Below, one piece after another: positions 61,341-64,000 of a stretch of DNA of 64,000 nt (position 1 is its first letter; the number at the start of each line of letters is the position of its first letter). Made by a program: the position numbers and the translations under genes. The stretch is from Solen grandis (taxonomy: Eukaryota; Mollusca; Bivalvia; Adapedonta; Solenidae), in assembly GCA_021229015.1 (NCBI GenBank), contig CM037789.1:33926346-33990345 (forward strand), in the 5' to 3' direction. A model generated the notes under the pieces. It was not told the origin of the DNA and made no database searches. It saw nothing but the letters and a program-made list of their open reading frames with translations.

Positions 61341-61913
61341 CCGCCTTTATCATGGCTATACTATCGACCATTAGACTACTGCTAATTCTTTTCTGCTTTA
61401 TACTCATCAATAATAGTTCATCGACATTTCCTTTTCAAAATAATCTACCAACACTACTACTTATATTTATGGTAAATGTTATTTTAGAAATATACCGACT
61501 GATGGCTAAAGTACGAGTCCAACCGGTAGTCGTGTATTGGTTAAAATTAGGACATAGCAAACAAGTCATCTTGTTTATTGGTTCAGACCAGGAACCCCGC
61601 AAATAGTATTGTGTATTGAATCAAAGCAGGAACCACACAGTCGTGTATATTGGATCAAAGCAGAAACCACGCATATAGCCTGAAATCAGGAACAATGCAG
61701 AGAATCTCGTACTTTTGTAAAATATTGCCATAAGCGACACAGGATTTATATAAGAAGAATGGAAAAAACAGCCTTATTTCAAAGTTTAATGTTTCAATAT
61801 TTAACACAATATTACAACATGATCAAGCAGAAAAACGACACATATTTTACCATACTCATATATATAATCAATTGAGTTTCGAATGATGAGGCCGACATAG
61901 TGTTACTGCAAAT

Positions 61914-61987
61914 CGTCCATTGAAAGCCAGAAGGAGCTATCAGCATATGTAAAAAGAAGGCTGATAGCCCCTGGCTTTCAATGGACG
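61914..61987. mobile_element. 74-bp hairpin insertion with AAAT target duplication
   Basis: cgtccattgaaagccag (61914-61930) is the exact reverse complement of ctggctttcaatggacg (61971-61987), and gctatcagc (61935) pairs with gctgatagc (61960). AAAT lies on both sides (61910-61913 and 61988-61991). The paralogous site in copy A (48395-48410, ctgtAAATgggtac) has a single AAAT and no insert. Confidence 0.85.
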
Positions 61988-62263
61988 AAATGGGTACTGT
62001 ATGATCACGCCGTCACTGTTTAATGGATGTAAGCCCAGACATTAATGAATCAAGTCTATGACTGAATTTCCTTGAAACCTTTTATAAATGAATTTAATTT
62101 GCAGTATACATTAGAAAAAACTTGCACATTCAAAATTTGCATGATGGACAACTACTGACGATATAAATGTCATAAACCTCATATATTAATGGAAATGCAA
62201 AACCAACGTGCCGGCAATTACAACAGCTACACAACATTAAAATAAGAATATAAAGTCAGAAAG

Positions 62264-62520
62264 CTAAACATCTTCGGAGAGTCTGTTAGATTTACGGTCT
62301 GTACTCGATCTGGTCAGGGCGGTCGTTTCTGACAAGTACGCGCGTGTGCGCGAGTGTTCCGTCATACTATCCATGACGAAAGTGTTAGTGGTCGATGTCC
62401 AGGTCTTACTGCCCGCCCGGGTGTTCTTCCTGCAGACTCGACCGGAGAAGGCCAGGTAGATCCAAGGGTTCGTGCACGAGTTGAGGCTGGCCAGGATGGT
62501 GGTGATGGCCATGACAGGAC
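62264..62520 (-). CDS. 3'-terminal exon of a vasopressin/oxytocin-type neuropeptide GPCR (partial)
   Basis: The exon follows an acceptor (tttgttttgatcctag, then GTCCTGTC) and gives 84 residues plus a stop. It opens with transmembrane helix 7, ASLNSCTNPWIYLAFSG, carrying the NPxxY variant NPWIY preceded by N-S-C. That combination is characteristic of vasopressin/oxytocin/conopressin (inotocin, cephalotocin) receptors. A Cys six residues after the helix end (GRVCRK) is a candidate palmitoylation site. The rest is a Ser/Thr/Arg-rich cytoplasmic tail with many potential phosphorylation sites, ending S-E-D-V, which could bind a PDZ domain (inference). An intron just before TM7 is conserved in vertebrate receptors of this family and fits here. 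TM1-6 must be encoded upstream on this strand, beyond base 64000 or in an unseen exon. Related alternatives are GnRH/CCAP-type receptors, which usually differ in the NPWIY motif. Confidence 0.8.
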
Positions 62521-63850
62521 CTAGGATCAAAACAAAATGGTGACATAAAGTAGTTTTCAAATTACAGCTATGTTATTTACAGCATATTGGACTCACGGCT
62601 CTGGATCACAGGTTCCATGGTTCATATCACGGTCAGATTTTATTTCAGTTAAGTGTAAAAATTCAAGGATTATTCGGGTCATATATATTGCTCTCTGCAA
62701 TTCATATGGGATTTACGAATATACCCTATTATTAAAACATGTAAAGTCGGGGGAATAAACAATAGCTTGAAAGTTAACTACATCTAAGTATTAGCAACCG
62801 TTTGGATTTAGAAATTCAGTTAATGAACTATGATATGTAGATTACTCAGTGGTCTACGATATACACGCAATCCATTTCTTACCAATCAGTAAAAAAGCAT
62901 ATAATACATGTTTAATATACAGTATAATATACAGTATATTGTTATGTCAAGTTAACATTAGCCTATTAAGTCATTTGCCTTAAATGTAAGTTTCTTGAAA
63001 ATCATAAAATATATCTTAATATACATGTGTTGCAATCGGGAAATTAATTTAATTTTAGAATAATACTTACTATAAATAATTTAATCCTATTATAATCGCA
63101 AAAAAACTACTTTCATAGTAGATCGTTGGGCTTGATTTTACTGTTAAGCCTTTGGCGGAAATTAAATAAGTAAAAACATTCAATACACGCGACGAGAAAA
63201 AGATCATTCCGGATGTAATGCTCTAAAACGTGTCTTTCATATGTCGAAACTTCTCGAAATTTTATTTCATGGTTCCTGAGGTTTCTTAATCAACGAACAA
63301 GTAAATCCAATTGGACTTCTATGCGATACTTGTACATTATGTATTCTCGTGTTAAAATAGTGTTAAATAAAGAATGACTACTAATTTATAAGAAATTGCT
63401 TTATTATCTTTATTGTAATTACGTATATAACTCAAAAATAAATCTTAGAAACATTGAAACACCGATGTCAGTATAATTAATGAATGGATATAATTCAAAC
63501 ATTAAATGTGTGCCCTCCGACCCAAATGATTGCTATACCGAAAAACAAGAGGACACATTCTTGTACGACTAGTGTTGGGACGGTCATCAACAATAAGACA
63601 CACACAGAAAAATTATTCCCCACATATGTAAAGTAAACAATTGTGGAATGTAATTTAGTGTCTTTTCCAATGTTTTTCGAGACACACTTCTTTCTAAAAC
63701 ATTGTCTTAAAGTAAAACAAATACATGAACTGAAGCGTGCTTATATATATTCACACAGAGGGTCCTCTTTTGTTCGTTTATTTTTGTACGCAGTTTCACT
63801 GATTTAAGTCTGGTAAGATATAGTTTTGACCATAATATAAGTCAATGACC

Positions 63851-64000
63851 ATAGTTATTCTAAAAGAACAGAATATGACTTTTTACATCGTTGCTTAAAG
63901 ATTTGACCTTTATCTTGATAAATTGGCCATCTCCAACCCCTTAAAGCCTTATTGTTTTAACTTTCAATAAATTAATTTTGAGATATATTCGATGCCTGTT
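63851..64000. other. Right edge, no feature seen
   Basis: AT-rich sequence beyond recognisable copy B similarity. Upstream exons of the GPCR are expected beyond this edge. Confidence 0.4.

Larger units (their letters stand above)
57938..63850 (+). repeat. Segmental duplication, copy B
   Basis: Partner of 40178-50200 with many collinear anchors (listed there). It keeps the functional-looking receptor exon (62264-62520), lacks the mariner and Tx1-like remnants, and carries a 74-bp hairpin insertion and a GC-rich patch of its own. Confidence 0.8.

Overview
The window is a gene-poor, AT-rich, repeat-dense stretch of animal nuclear DNA, most likely from a bivalve mollusc. Three things point there: an intact RING-less, two-B-box TRIM-like protein with a propeller-type C-terminus; tRNA-derived SINEs and a 'TCTGGTTGCCATGGCAAC' repeat family of the kind common in bivalve genomes; and remnants of CR1/L2-, Tx1/L1- and mariner-type elements. 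One 100-base run of N (40078-40177) marks an assembly gap. No prokaryotic signal (operons, CRISPR) is present.

Genes. The only complete protein-coding gene is a TRIM-like gene at 11430-13133 (+), 567 codons in one exon behind a good 3' splice site. The second firm gene part is the 3'-terminal exon of a vasopressin/oxytocin-type GPCR at 62264-62520 (-); its upstream exons lie beyond the right edge. A broken paralogue of that exon's tail lies at 48693-48803 (-). A signal-peptide-like first exon at 53524-53596 (-) and a decayed tandem copy at 52272-52406 (-) suggest a small secreted-protein family, but the rest of that gene is not convincingly visible.

Layout. 1-11 kb: SINEs with target-site duplications (TSDs), a 463-bp foldback element, a 659-bp element with inverted ends, a 476-bp MITE with a 6-bp TSD, and long poly-G. 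11-13 kb: the TRIM gene. 16.6-19.2 kb: a three-level nest in which a SINE holds an internally expanded 45-bp minisatellite, which is interrupted by a 1,479-bp transposon with a TA TSD. 20.8-23.9 kb: a 3.1-kb satellite of 25-bp subunits organised as 50-bp dimers. 24-33 kb: mostly unexplained AT-rich DNA with SINE pieces, a small foldback and decayed minisatellites. 33.2-37.0 kb: a molluscan-type interspersed repeat split by a 3.1-kb decayed CR1/L2-like LINE. About 40.2-50.2 kb and 57.9-63.9 kb: two diverged, same-orientation copies of one segment (A and B). Copy A carries a mariner remnant, a Tx1-like LINE remnant and the dead receptor tail; copy B keeps the receptor exon and has gained a 74-bp hairpin insertion whose empty site is visible in copy A.

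The genes show no joint pathway. The value of the window lies in datable nesting: several insertions can be ordered in time because the empty or unsplit state is visible inside the same window. Homologies come from reading by eye; no alignment or database search was run.
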